64,000 nt of DNA from Amanita rubescens (GCA_015039365.1 WION01000048.1:205477-269476); one strand, 5' to 3'. Numbered from the stretch's first letter, positions 1-11,240 are shown. The notes: generated by a model not told the origin, from the sequence alone. A program made the numbers and translations.

Positions 1-1
1 C

Positions 2-3000
2 CATGCACCCTCAAGCAGCATGGGAAGCATGTCATCACCCCCTCCAACCCCTTCATCTGCCTTGCCTGGTCCCGGTCGGCTGAATGCAAACTCGTCCACA
101 TTTGTCCCAGGTGGATCCGCTCCTCCAAAGAAAGTTACGCTAAAACGTGGGGATGGCACAGAGGTCAATATAGAGACTTTGAAGATCACCCCAGCATCAT
201 CTGCGTCGACTCCGACTAGCGCAAGACAAAATTTACCCTTGACCCCGACAAGAAAAACCGGAACAGTTCGCATAGAGACGCCAGAACAGCGGCAAAAACG
301 GGTAGAGGAGGAAGAACAGTTGGAAAAATCAAAGGTCGAGGCTGAGGAAAAGGCTAGGAAAGAGAAAGAAGATGAGGAGAAAAAGAAGAGGGAGGAAGAG
401 GAAAGAAAAAAGAAGGAAGAGGAGGCACGGATACGAAAAGAGGAGGAGGAAAAGGAACGGTTGAGGAAGGAGGAAGAAGAGAAGAAGGAACGGTTACGCC
501 GGGAGGAGGAGGAGAAGAAGGAGCGGTTGAGAAAAGAGGAAGAGGCGAAGGAGAAGGAACGGTTACGTCAGGAAGAAGAAGAAAAAGAAAAGGAACGACA
601 GAGGAAGGAAGAAGAGGAACGTCAAAACCGTGAGGAAGAAGAGAGGAAACAGAAGGAGGAAGATGAGCGGATTCGCTTGGAAGAAGCGAAAGCAAGAGAG
701 GAAGAGGAGCGTCTCAAGAGGGAGGAAGAAGAGCGTAGGCGACAAGAAGAGGAAGAAGTTGCCAAAGCAAAAACAACCGTCGAAGACGAAGTTGAACCTG
801 AGCCTGAGATGGAAGGCACTAAAATGACGGACAGCCTCCTAACGCCAGAGCCTGAGGAGGGCGAACTCTCTTTGAGCAAGGATGATGTTAAAGAGAAGTC
901 GGGAGGGTCACTTCGCATCGACACGGCGCTGTCCGCGAGGCGGCGGCCTGACCCTCTCAATTTATCGCATTCTAGACAGCCATCGTCACCCCTCACCTTG
1001 GCACGTCCGCTTGCAGATCTTGGCAGCATCACATACCCCGCAGGTATCTCCAGTCCGAACCCCGAGCTTAATGCAGGGGCCAAGGAAGGCAAATTTAGGT
1101 ACGTTAATCACAGATCGTGCGCTGCAGTGGTAGTAAACTGTTTATGCTTTGCAGATATGATCGCGACTTTTTGTTACAGTTTATGTTGGTCTGCAAGGAA
1201 AAACCAGATTCCCTTCCTTCTTTGGACGCAATTGGCTTGGAACCCGCAGATCAACTCTCGTTGACCCGTGGTGGTTCTGGTCGTAGCCGGCAACTATCGG
1301 GTGCTAATGTCCCATCTCGACAAGCTTCCATTGGTGGCGGCGTTGTTCCCGGCGGCACCAATTTGAGAAGCCAGTATCAGAGCATGGGTCAATTCACTAC
1401 ATCATCCAAGTTTGGTCCTGGTGCTGAGCGCTTCGAAACTGGGGGCGGCCGTTCAGTATCCCTGGGCGGTGCACCTGTACCTTTCCGTAATCCTCCTATG
1501 CAACGCACCCCGAGCGGTCCAGGTGGGTCGATACCAAGCCACCGAACGCGCAGCAAGCGCGGCGAGAAGAGGACCGACTCCACGAAAGTCGGCCCCACTG
1601 GCCCTCAAGCCCACGGACCCGTGTATGGCCAACAGCACGCTGGCTTTTCTCCGCCTGCTTTTGAGCACGTCGCTCCATTGCAGATGTCCGAGAACAGATG
1701 GGACAGAAAAGCGATTGTCAGTAACGATCCCGATGCTCCAGAAGTCGTGGACCGCAAGGTCAAAGGCTTACTCAACAAGCTTACCATGGAAAAGTTTGAT
1801 TCCATCTCTGATCAAATCATCCAATGGGCAAACAGATCCGAGAATCAAAAGGACGGACGGACGCTTATCCAGGTTATCCGTCTCGTCTTTGAAAAGGCTA
1901 CTGATGAAGCCACTTGGTCGGAGATGTATGCCCGCCTGTGCCGGAAGATGATGGAGCAGATCAGTACGAATGTTCACGATGAAGGCATCAAAAATGCCGA
2001 GGGGAAGCCTATTGCTGGCGGACAGTTATTCCGCAAGTACTTGCTCAACAGATGTCAAGAGGACTTTGAACGTGGATGGGTTGCAAAAGAAGCCGCCGCT
2101 GCTGCCGCCGCGATCAAGGCAAAAGAAGATCAAGCGATCAAGGATGCCAACGAGCGGAACGGCAGCGGTGAAGAAGTTGCCCTGTACTCTGAGGAATACT
2201 ACATCGCGCAAAAAGCCAAGCGACAAGGTCTGGGTTTGATCAAATTTATTGGTGAATTGTTCAAACTCCAGATGTTGACGGAGCGCATCATGCATGAGTG
2301 TATCAAGAAACTGCTCGGCAATGTGCATGACCCCGAGGAAGAAGAGATTGAGAGCTTGTGCAAGCTGATGACGACCGTTGGGTTACTTCTTGATACGCAA
2401 AGAGGTCCGTGCGCACATGGATGTGTACTTCCAACGTATGAAGGAACTTACGCAGAATCTCAACGTCAGCCCACGGATGCAATTTATGCTACAGGTATGT
2501 TTCACTCTTGAATGTATCGTACGGATTCTGATCACGAATTTAGGATGTTCTGGAACTACGTGAACGTAAATGGATCGCCCGTAATGCCTCAGCTGGTCCC
2601 GCTACACTCGCTCAAATACATGAAGCCGTACGTCCCATCACCTGTCACTCGTATCATTTTATTAAATTTATGTATACAGGCTGCCAAGGAGAAAGCTGCT
2701 CAAGAGAAGGAATCGACTCAGCGCATCAGCATGTCCCGTGGTGGCTCACGAAGAGGAGGAAATCGGGAAGATTTCCCGCAAGCCGATGGATGGACCGTCA
2801 ATACAACGCGTGCCTCGACTCGAGCTGGTGATTTGTCTCAATTCGGCAGAATCAGCAAGGCGCAACAGCCAACCACGTTTGGACCTGGCAGCGTGTTTGC
2901 CGGAAAGAAGGAAATCAAGCGAGAATCGATCTCAAGGACGAATTCTAGCTCCAACATGTTTTCCATGCTAGAGGCTTCTCAGGAGAACAAAGGTAATCTA

Positions 3001-3575
3001 TTAGCTATTTCGAATGGACTAAGCAGCTGACCCAAGTAGCAGCTCTAGAGCCACCTCAGAGAAAGAAACTTATGCTTCAACCTCGCACCAAGCCGCTGGA
3101 AGAGCCAACCCACCCCGAGGAGAGCGTCACGCCCTCAGAAGAGGACGCGTCCGCATTGGGTGAGATCAATGAGGAAGCGGCTGACGCCAAGATCAAAGAA
3201 GATGTCAAGGAGTTCTTCAACGTTCGGAATCTGGACGAAGCCGAGGTCTATTTCACCACGCTTCCTCCACAGCACCATCAGAGTCTAGTGAACCAGTTGA
3301 CTTCCAGTGCCGTAGAGTCCAAGGAGCCGGATGCAAGGCTTGTTGCTGATCTATTTACGCGGGCGAAGAACAAGGGCTTGTGTTCTCCTGATGCATTCGA
3401 GGAAGGATTGACACCGACGGCTGAGATAATCGAGGATATCGCGATTGATGCGCCCAAAGCTTGGACGTTGTTCGCGATCATCGTCAACGGTGCAGAGTTG
3501 GATGAGGAGCATCGGACGCGGTTGGCGTCCAAGTCGACGGACAGTGATAAACTTCTTGGTCTCTTATCATCATAG
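2..3575 (+). CDS. eIF4G-like translation initiation factor, copy 1 (5' partial, one frameshift)
   Basis: Scaffold that joins the cap-binding protein eIF4E and helicase eIF4A to the 40S ribosome. The gene enters from the left edge, so its N-terminus is missing. Exons read as <2-1098, 1155-2494, 2544-2637, 2680-2992 and 3043-3575. In order the protein shows a Pro/Ser-rich part, a long Lys/Glu-rich charged stretch (about 280-770), an eIF4E-binding motif of type YxxxxL-phi (YDRDFLL, formed across the first splice), an Arg/Gly-rich linker, a MIF4G domain (about 1740-2490), an Arg/Ser linker and a C-terminal MA3 domain (about 3150-3570). An extra T at about 2406, compared with copies 2 and 3, shifts the frame near the end of MIF4G. 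Downstream exons stay open in the original frame. It could be a base-call error or a real lesion. An Ala-rich stretch near 2090-2115 is longer than in the other copies. Family assignment is very secure. Confidence 0.9.
280..770 (+). repeat. Lys/Glu-rich low-complexity coding tract of eIF4G copy 1
   Basis: Imperfect purine-rich repeats of gag/gaa/aag codons encode a charged, probably single-helix segment with recurring EEEE and KERLRKEEE-like units. It is absent from copies 2-4, which start downstream of it. Long open frames on the opposite strand here are by-products of the purine bias and are not genes. Confidence 0.8.
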
Positions 3576-3860
3576 ATCATGCTTGCAGCAATATCCTAAT
3601 GTCGCATTGATTGCATCTAGTCCTGGCCCTTTCTGTCATTTTTCGTCACTGCGCCCTCTGTTGTTTTTTATACACTTCTTGTTGTTTCCTTTTACCTTAG
3701 CATTTCTGGATCCCTTAGTGCAGCACTGTCCCATTCGTGCATAATATGCATATTCAACTGCGCCGATAATACAGAGAACTTGGACATTTATGCAGATGAC
3801 TACTCTAAGCTAATTCCATAGGATGTCATTTTTTGTGGGCCTGTACGTTCGAACCTGCAG
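3576..3860 (+). repeat. eIF4G 3'-flank repeat, unit 1
   Basis: The downstream flank of copy 1 (tail after the stop, then a block containing gccgataatacagagaactt and a ggatg...tgggcctgt block) recurs after copy 2 (about 6795-7040) and copy 3 (about 9460-9690), and in shreds near 10960-11030. The duplicated unit therefore includes 3' UTR and intergenic DNA as well as coding exons. Confidence 0.75.
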
Positions 3861-3929
3861 ATAATGAAAATCCGTATAACTGAGCATTTCCAAACGAGGA
3901 TTCGAGCCCTTGGGGCAACATTCTAGGCA

Positions 3930-4080
3930 AAATGACTAGTGATACTCTAGCAATAGAGTAACGATAAGTTAGAGTCAGGATAGCGTCTCGTTCAGTCAAG
4001 TAACTGAATGGCTGAAGTTTAATGATGATGTTGTGACCATCTTGTTACCGTGAGCCAGAATGCTGGTTGTGTGGCATGTT
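3930..4080 (+). pseudogene. Relic of the membrane/coiled-coil module upstream of eIF4G copy 2
   Basis: The segment carries the promoter-like string ending in gcgtctcgttc and then fragments (gaatggctgaag, gatgttgtgaccat, taccgtgagccagaatgctgg) that align with the start of the module at 7291 and 9883. The frame is lost and most of the module is deleted. It shows that the module once stood in front of copy 2 too, so module plus eIF4G was the duplicated unit. Confidence 0.65.
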
Positions 4081-4149
4081 CCCCGGAGAATGCCTTTGGC
4101 AAGTACCTTGATCAGATGCTCTCACCATCGCAAGAGTCTTCGATGGTGT

Positions 4150-6794
4150 GGAAACTCTTGCCTGAACTTGTAAGTTCTTAGCACTCGTACGACCGTCTAA
4201 CCGAAACGGAGGGCGAACTTCCTCCGGACAAGAATAGAGGTCGAGAAAGTCAGGGGGACGGCGTTTTTGGCGTCTCGATCTCATACATTCTAGACAGCCA
4301 TCGTCACCCCTCACCCTGGCACGTCCGCTTGAAGATCTTGGCTGTGTTACGTATCCTGCAGGTATCTCCAGTCCGAACCCCGAGCTTAATGCAGGGGCCA
4401 AGGAAGGCAAATTTAGGTACGTTGATCACAGATCGTGCGCTGCAGTGGTAGTAAACTGTTTATGCTTTGCAGATATGATCGCGACTTTTTGTTACAGTTT
4501 ATGTTGGTCTGCAAGGAAAAACCAGATTCCCTTCCTCCTTTGAAGGCACTTGGCTTGGAACCCGCAGATCAACTCTCGTTGACCCGTGGTGGCTCTGGTC
4601 GTAGGCCGGCAACTATCGGGTACTGCTGTTCCATCTCGACAAGCTTCTATTGGCGGCGGCGCCCCCGCCGGCACCAATTTGAGAAGCCAGCATCACAGCA
4701 TGGGTCAATTCACTACATCGAGCAAGTTTGGTCCTGGTGCTGAGCGCTTCGAAACTGGGGGCGGCCGTTCAGTGTCCCTGGGCGGTGCACCCGTACCTTT
4801 CCGTAATCCGCCTATGCAACGCATCCCAAGCGGTCCAGGTGGGTCGAGACCAAGCCACCGAACGCGCAGCAAGCGCGGCGAGAAGAGGACCGACCCCACG
4901 AAAGTTGGCCCTACTGGCCCTCAAGCCCATGGACCCGTGTATGGCCAACAGCACGCTGGCTTTTCTCCGCCTGCTTTTGAGCACGTCGCTCCATTGCAGA
5001 TGTCCGAGAACAGATGGGACAGAAAAGCGCTTGTCAGTAACGATCCCGATGCTCCAGAAGTCGTGGACCGCAAGGTCAAAGGTTTGCTTAACAAGCTTAC
5101 CATGGAGAAGTTTGATTCCATCTCTGATCAACTCATCCAATTGGCAAACAGATCCGAGAATCAAAAGGACGGACGGACGCTTATCCAGGTTATCCGTCTC
5201 GTCTTTGAAAAGGCTACTGATGAAGCCACTTGGTCGGAGATGTATGCCCGCTTGTGCCGGAAGATGATGGAGCAGATTAGTACAAAGGTTCATGATGAAG
5301 GCGCCAAAAATGCCAAGGGGAAACCTATTGCTGGCGGGCAGCTATTCCGCAAGTACTTGCTCAACAAATGTCAAGAGGACTTTGAACGTGGATGGGTTGC
5401 CAAAGGAGCTTCCGCGATTAAGGATGCCAACGAACGGAATGGCAGTGATGAATTTGTCCTATACTCTGAGGAATACTACGTCGCGCAAAAAGCCAGGCGT
5501 CAAGGTTTGGGTCTGATCAAATTCATTGGTGAATTGTTCAAACTCCAGATGTTGACGGAGCGTATCATGCATGAATGTATCAAGAAACTGCTTAGCAATG
5601 CGCATAACCCCGAGGAAGAAGAGATTGAGAGCTTGTGCACGCTAATGACGACTGTTGGGTTGCTTCTTGATACCCAAAGAGCCCGTGTGCATATGGACCT
5701 GTACTTCCAACGCATGAAGGAACTCGCGCAGAATCTCAACGTCAGTCCAGGGATGCAGTTCATGCTACAGGTATGTATCACTCTTAAATGTACCGTACGG
5801 ATACTGATCACGAATTAGGATGTTCTGGAACTACGCGAACGTAAATGGGTCGCTCCTAATACCACAGCTGGTCCCACCGTAGTCGCTCGTATACATGAAG
5901 TCGTGCGTACTATGTCACTCATATCATTTAATTAAATTTATGTATACAGGCTGCCAAGGAGAAAGCTGTTCAAGAGACTCAGCGCGTCAGGATGTCCCGT
6001 GGTGGCACACGAAGAGGAGGAAACCAGGAACATTACCCGCAAGCCGATGGATGTACCGTCAATACAATGGGAGCCTCGACTCCAGCTGGTTATTTGTCTC
6101 AAATCGGCAGAATAAGGCAGCCAGAAAGAAGGTCAAGCGAGGATCGATATCAAGGACGAATTCTAGCTCCAACATGTTTTCCATGCTAGAGGCTTCTCAG
6201 GAGAACAAAGGTAATCTATTAGCTGTTTCATATGGAATATGCAGCTGACGCAAGTGGCAGCTCTAGAGCAACCTCAGACAAGGAAACTTACGCTTCAACC
6301 TCGCACCAAGCCGCTGGAAGAGCCAACCCACCCCGAGGAGAGCGTCACGCCCTCAGAAGAGGACGCGTCCGCATTGGGTGAGATCAATGAGGAGGCGGCT
6401 GACGCCAAGATCAAGGAAGACGTCAAGGAGTTCTTCAACGTTCGGAACCTGGACGAAGCCGAGGTCTATTTCACCACGCTTCCTCCACAGCACCATCAGA
6501 GTCTAGTGAACCAGTTGACTTCCAGTGCCGTAGAGTCCAAGGAGCCGGATGCAAAACTTGTTGCTGATCTATTTACGCGGGCGAAGAACAAGGGCTTGTG
6601 TTCTCCTGATGCATTCGAGGAAGGATTGACACCGACGGCTGAGATAATCGAGGATATCGCGATTGATGCGCCCAAAGCTTGGACGTTGTTCGCGATCATC
6701 GGTCAACGGTGCAGAGTTGGATGAGGAGCATCGGACGCGGTTGGCGTCCAAGTCGACGGACAGTGATAAACTTCTTGATCTCTTATCATCATAG
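4150..6794 (+). pseudogene. eIF4G-like tandem copy 2 (multiply frameshifted)
   Basis: Similarity to copy 1 starts in the disordered region before the eIF4E motif (degenerate from about 4150, clear from about 4286) and runs through MIF4G and MA3. The YDRDFLLQF motif and its preceding intron are kept. Breaks relative to copy 1: an extra G at about 4604 soon after the motif; an internal deletion at about 6115 that shifts the frame and leads to a stop at 6187-6189; an extra G at about 6701 that truncates MA3. The Lys/Glu tract and a usable start are missing. The MIF4G part (4586-5818) is one long open frame and, unlike copies 1 and 3, has no indel at the end of MIF4G. Probably a pseudogene, though the MIF4G fragment could still be translated. 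Confidence 0.8.
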
Positions 6795-7170
6795 GTCATG
6801 CTGCAATATCCTAATGTCGCACTGATTGCATATAGTGTCTTTTTTGTCACTGCGCCTTCTGTTGTTTTTTATACCCATCTTGTTGTTCCTTTACCTTAGC
6901 ATGTGCAGACTTGTCTCATTCATGCATAACATGCATAATTCAATTGCGCCGATAATACAGAGAACTTGGACATTTGTTCAGATGATAAGTCTAAGCTAAT
7001 TCTATAGGATGGTATTTTTTACGAGCCTGTTCGAAGCCGCAGTGACCATGATAATGAAAATCCGTATAATGACCAGTGAATGCCAAGCAACTGAGGATTT
7101 CCAAATGTGCCCTGATCAAGCGATTTGAGCCTCAAGGCAACATTTTAGAATGCAAAATGACCTGACACTC

Positions 7171-7178
7171 TATATATA
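7171..7178 (+). promoter_or_regulatory. TATA-like box upstream of the copy 3 chimera
   Basis: A tatatata run lies about 113-120 bp before the ATG at 7291. It sits inside the promoter-like block shared with the sequence before 9883, so the chimera has probably inherited the promoter of the membrane module rather than that of eIF4G. Confidence 0.4.
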
Positions 7179-7290
7179 CCGCTAAGTTGAAGTCAGAATA
7201 GTATCTCGTCAGGGTGGGATTGGAAACCCTTGCTTCTTCCAAACCAAATTTTAAGCAAGAGCGTCCTGCGGAAAAACAGTCAGATATTGA

Positions 7291-9459
7291 ATGGCTAGAG
7301 TGTATGATGAATCGGTTGTGACCACAAAGGGTGGTCTCGATACCGTGAGCCAGAATGCTGGTCTGTACGTTGCACTGGTCACTGTTATTTTATTGACGAT
7401 TGGAACAGATGCGTCGGCCTACTATGCGTCCAGTGAGACGTTCCACCTGTCGATGGAAAGACTCGATACCTTGAGGGGAATGGTCGATGAGATGGACAGA
7501 AGGTTTACGAGAGAACGCGAGGAAACGGACAGAAAGTTTACGAGGGAACGCGATGAGATGGACAGAAGGTTTACAAGAGAACAAGTTGACTTGACCAAAA
7601 GGTTTACGAGAGAATATGATGACTTGACCAGAAGGTTTACGCGAGAACAAGACGACTTGACCAGAAGAATCAAAGACTTGGAATGGGAAATCAAAGACTT
7701 GAGAAGAGCAACAGCCAGCCACGTGCACCGAACGCGGGACGAGAAGAGGACCAGCGTTGGCCACACTCCTCAAGCTCAAGCCCATCATGGACCCGCGTTT
7801 GACCAATTGCAGGCTGGCATTCCTCCCCCGGCATTTCAGCCTGTCGCTCCATTGCAGGTTTCCGAGAACAGATGGAACAGAAATGCCTTTGCCAGTGCCG
7901 ATCCCGATGCTCCAGAAGTCGTGGCCCGCAAGGTCAAAGGCTTGCTCAACAAGCTTACCATGGAGAAGTTTGATTCCATCTCTGATCAAATCATCCAATG
8001 GGCAAACAGATCCGAGAATCAAAAAGACGGACGGACGCTTATCCAGGTTATCCGTCTCGTCTTTGAGAAAGCTACTGATGAAGCCACTTGGTCGGAGATG
8101 TATGCCCGCTTGTGCCGGAAGATGATGGAGCAGATTAGTACAAAGGTTCATGATGAAGACACCAAAAATCCCGAGGGGAAACCTATTGCTGGCGGGCAGC
8201 TATTCCGCAAGTACTTGCTCAACAGATGTCAAGAGGACTTTGAACGTGGACGGGTTGCCAAAGGAGCTGCCGCGATCAAGGATGCCAACGAGCGGAACGG
8301 CAGCGGTGAAGAAGTTGCCCTGTACTCTGAGGAATACTACATCGCGCAAAAAGCCAAGCGACAAGGTCTGGGTTTGATCAAATTTATTGGTGAATTGTTC
8401 AAACTCCAGATGTTGACGGAGCGTATCATGCATGAGTGTATCAAGAAACTGCTCGGCAATATGCATGACCCCGAGGAAGAAGAGATTGAGAGCTTGTGCA
8501 CACTAATGACGACTGTTGGGTCGCTTCTTGATACGCAAAGAGGCCGTGCGCACATGGATGTGTACTTCCAAGGCATGAAAGAACTTACAGCAGAATCTCA
8601 ACGTCAGTCCACGGATGCGGTTCATGCTACAGGTAAGTATCATCCTTGAATGTATCGTACAGATTCTGATCGCGAATTAGGATGTTCTGGAACTACGTGA
8701 ACGTAAATGGGTCGCTCGTAGTGCATTAACTCAACACATCAGCATGTCCCGTAGTAGCTCACGAAGAGGAAACCTGGAAGATTACCTGCAAGCCGATGGA
8801 TGGACCGTCAACACAATCAAGCCAGAATCGATCTCAATGATGTTTTTCATGCTCGAGTCAGCTACTCAGGAGGAGAACAATGGTAACCTATCAGCTGTTT
8901 TAAATGGACTGGGCAGCTGACACAAGTGGCAGCTCCAGAGGAACCTCAGAAAAAGAAACTTATGCTCCAGCCTCTCACCAAGCCACTGGCCCATCCTGCG
9001 GAGGAGAGCAACACGCCCTCACAAAAGGAGGCGCCCGCATTGAGCGAGATGAACAAGGAAGCGGTTGACGCCAAGGTCAAAGAAGACGTCAAGGAGTTCT
9101 TCAACGTTCGGAACCTGGACGAAGCCGAGGTCTACTTCAACACGATTCCTTCGCAGTATCACCACAGTCTAGTGAACAAGTTGGCTTCCAGTGCCGTAGA
9201 GTCCAAGGAGCCGGATGCAAAACTTGTTGCTGATCTATTTACGCGGGCGAAGAACAAGGGCTTGTGTTCTCCTGATGCATTCGAGGAAGGATTGACACCG
9301 ACGGCCGAGATGGTCGAACATATCGCGATTTATGAGCCCAAGGCGTGGACGTTGTTCGCGACTATGGTCAATGGTGCAGAGTTGGATGAGGGGCGCTGGA
9401 CGCGGTTGGCGTCTAAGTCGAGGGACAGCGATATGCTTCTTGGTCTCCTATCATCATAG
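7291..9459 (+). CDS. Chimeric membrane/coiled-coil - MIF4G - MA3 protein (eIF4G copy 3, one frameshift)
   Basis: The ATG at 7291 opens a 452-codon frame. Residues about 24-40 form one hydrophobic segment (signal-anchor or signal peptide). Residues 66-131 are six 11-residue coiled-coil repeats built on a RFTRE core. From about residue 145 the protein is eIF4G linker and a MIF4G domain. The eIF4E-binding motif and Lys/Glu tract are gone. An extra A at about 8589 shifts the frame at the end of MIF4G and gives a stop at 8647-8649. The following exons (about 8682 on, and 8933-9459) keep the MA3 domain open to 9459. Known: eIF4G relatives without the eIF4E site occur (DAP5/p97 type). Inferred: a membrane-tethered MIF4G protein, functional only if the shift is an error, is bypassed, or the truncated form works. 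Confidence 0.7.
7486..7683 (+). repeat. Six tandem 33-bp units encoding 11-residue coiled-coil repeats
   Basis: Residues 66-131 of the chimera divide into six 11-residue units (DEMDRRFTRER, EETDRKFTRER, DEMDRRFTREQ and so on). The first five share the RFTRE core. Period 11 is a hendecad, typical of a slightly right-handed coiled coil. The matching place in copy 4 holds a coiled coil without the RFTRE repeats, so the array seems to have expanded in copy 3 or decayed in copy 4. Confidence 0.85.
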
Positions 9460-9700
9460 ATCATGCTTGCAGCAATATCCTAATGTCGCATTGATTGCAT
9501 CTAGTCTCCTTTCTGTCATTTTCTGTTGTTTCTATTGTTGTTTCCTTTGCCTTAGCATTTCTGGATCCCTTAGTGCAGCATTGTCTCATTCATCCACAAT
9601 ATGCATAATTCAATTGCGGATAATACAGAGAACTTGGACATTTATGCACATAAGGTATTATAGGATGACATTTCTGTGGGCCTTTTCATAGCCGTAGCAT
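9460..9700 (+). repeat. eIF4G 3'-flank repeat, unit 3
   Basis: The sequence after the copy 3 stop repeats the flank of copy 1, including the catgcttgcagcaatatcc start, the ataatacagagaacttgg block and the taggatgacat block, with small deletions. It is followed directly by the promoter-like block of the copy 4 module. Confidence 0.7.
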
Positions 9701-9891
9701 GATAACTACCGTCCGTATAATGATGAAGGCCAAGCCCGAGGATTTCCCCGATCAAGCGATTTGAGCCATTGATACAATTGAGTCATGATAAGTTGGAGTC
9801 GGGATAGTGTCTCGTTATCCTAATAGGGGCGCGATCCCAGACCTTTACTTCTTTCAAACCAAAGACTGTCCTGCGGAAAACAGTGGCTAGA

Positions 9892-10224
9892 ATGTATGAT
9901 GATGATGAATCGGTTGTGAGCACAAAGGATGGTCTCGTTACCGTAAGCCAGAATGCTGGTGTGTGCATTGCGCTGGTCGTTGTTATCTTATTGATGATTG
10001 GAGCAGGTGCGTCGGACTGCTATCCCTCCAGCGACTTGTCGATCGTCGATGTCCGGATGATCCTAGATGAACTCAAGATGAACAGAAGGTGTATCGATGA
10101 AATGAAAAGAGAGGTCGAAGACTTGGAAAGAAAAATGGAAGACTTTAGAAGAGAAACGGAAGATTTTGGAGGAGATTTAGAAATTGAAGACCAGGAGAAC
10201 AGCCCGCTTGGACCTCGAAGATGA
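9892..10224 (+). CDS. Stand-alone membrane/coiled-coil module (copy 4), hypothetical small protein
   Basis: About 110 codons resemble the N-terminus of the copy 3 chimera: a short acidic start, the conserved TVSQNAG string, a hydrophobic segment (about 17 residues with VVVILLMIG), then a charged coiled coil (about 45 residues). At the position matching the copy 3 start, the codon is GTG (9883), so the first usable ATG is at 9892 and the product loses three residues. The frame closes at 10224 before the eIF4G remnant. It may represent the original small gene that neighboured eIF4G before the duplications, or a shortened version of the fusion. Function unknown. Confidence 0.5.
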   Translation: MYDDDESVVSTKDGLVTVSQNAGVCIALVVVILLMIGAGASDCYPSSDLSIVDVRMILDELKMNRRCIDEMKREVEDLERKMEDFRRETEDFGGDLEIEDQENSPLGPRR

Positions 10225-10499
10225 TATACAAATGGAGGAACTGCATATAAATATCGTGATGAGCAAAACCACTCGGTCACTGTGGCGTGGCCCGTCTTCT
10301 CACTAAGAAAACCGTACGTCGAATAGATCCTAGCTGTGGAATGATGATATTAAGTTGGCACGTTCCACCAGCAGCTGGGTACTACTTCGCCTCATCATTT
10401 TCTACCATGATAAATTTTGGGATACTATTAAGACAGACAATTTGGCGAATAGTAGGATCCAAGTAATGGAATTCCTTACCGAAATGTAACGAGCATAGT

Positions 10500-11030
10500 A
10501 TGTCTTTGGTGTAGACGCGAAAGGGGATGTTTCTGCTTCGCCCGCACATAAAGCCAAGCGTCAAGGGTTTGATCAAGTCCATTCAAACTCCACGTGTTAT
10601 ACGATGCGGCGCCCAGCATGCCACACCAAGAAACTCGGTTACGTTGACGATCGATCGAGAGAAGAGATTGAGAACTTGTGCAAGTTGATGGCGTACGAAC
10701 GGATGTGTACTTCCAACGCATGATTGAAGGAACTCAACGCGCCAGTCCGCGGACGCAATCCATGCTACAGGTACGTAAAGCTTTTGGGTGCGCCGTAGAG
10801 GATTTGACGCACAGATAAGGCCTGATGTTCTGGAACTACGTCGTCGGAACGAAAATGGGTCACTGCTCGCTCAGACTCCCGCACAAATTCCTGTCACTCG
10901 TACGTTATGCTTGTGGAAAGGATAAACTCAACAGAGAGGAGCAAATATACACATTTGGTGCTTGCAGCAAGTCTGGCCCTTTGTCATTCTGTTACCATGC
11001 GCGTCTTGTTGCTTTACCTTTAGAATACAG
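10500..11030 (+). pseudogene. eIF4G-like tandem copy 4 remnant
   Basis: Short blocks match the end of MIF4G in copies 1-3: aaagccaagcgtcaagg, the gaagagattgag..cttgtgcaagttgatg block, gtgtacttccaacgcatg, the atgctacaggtac splice donor and gatgttctggaactacg. They are separated by deletions and out of frame. The MA3 exon is gone, and a few pieces of the 3' flank (gcttgcagcaa, tctggccctttgtcatt) close the array near 11030. This is the most decayed copy. Confidence 0.7.
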
Positions 11031-11240
11031 AATTAGGGATCTTAACCTTATACTAACAGATCGTATTAGGTCAGCCACGGAGACTAGATCTTAACTTAAA
11101 CCTTGTCTTGGCATGCATGGCGCACTACACAGATCTGTCATGGCACGGGTTCTTTTCTATCGTTCTTTTCTATCGTTCTTCCGGGTCTCACTTCTTATAA
11201 AAACTTGACTTCGTATACCTTCCCAAAAGTGTGGCCCTCA

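Noticed and set aside
354..1092. Several minus-strand open frames of 60-156 codons opposite the Lys/Glu-rich tract
   Set aside because: They arise from purine bias of the coding strand and encode Ser/Pro/Leu low complexity only.
7390..8151. 253-codon minus-strand frame under the copy 3 chimera
   Set aside because: It is the antisense of the repeat array and of MIF4G; the same shadow appears opposite copies 1 and 2, and it has no domain of its own.
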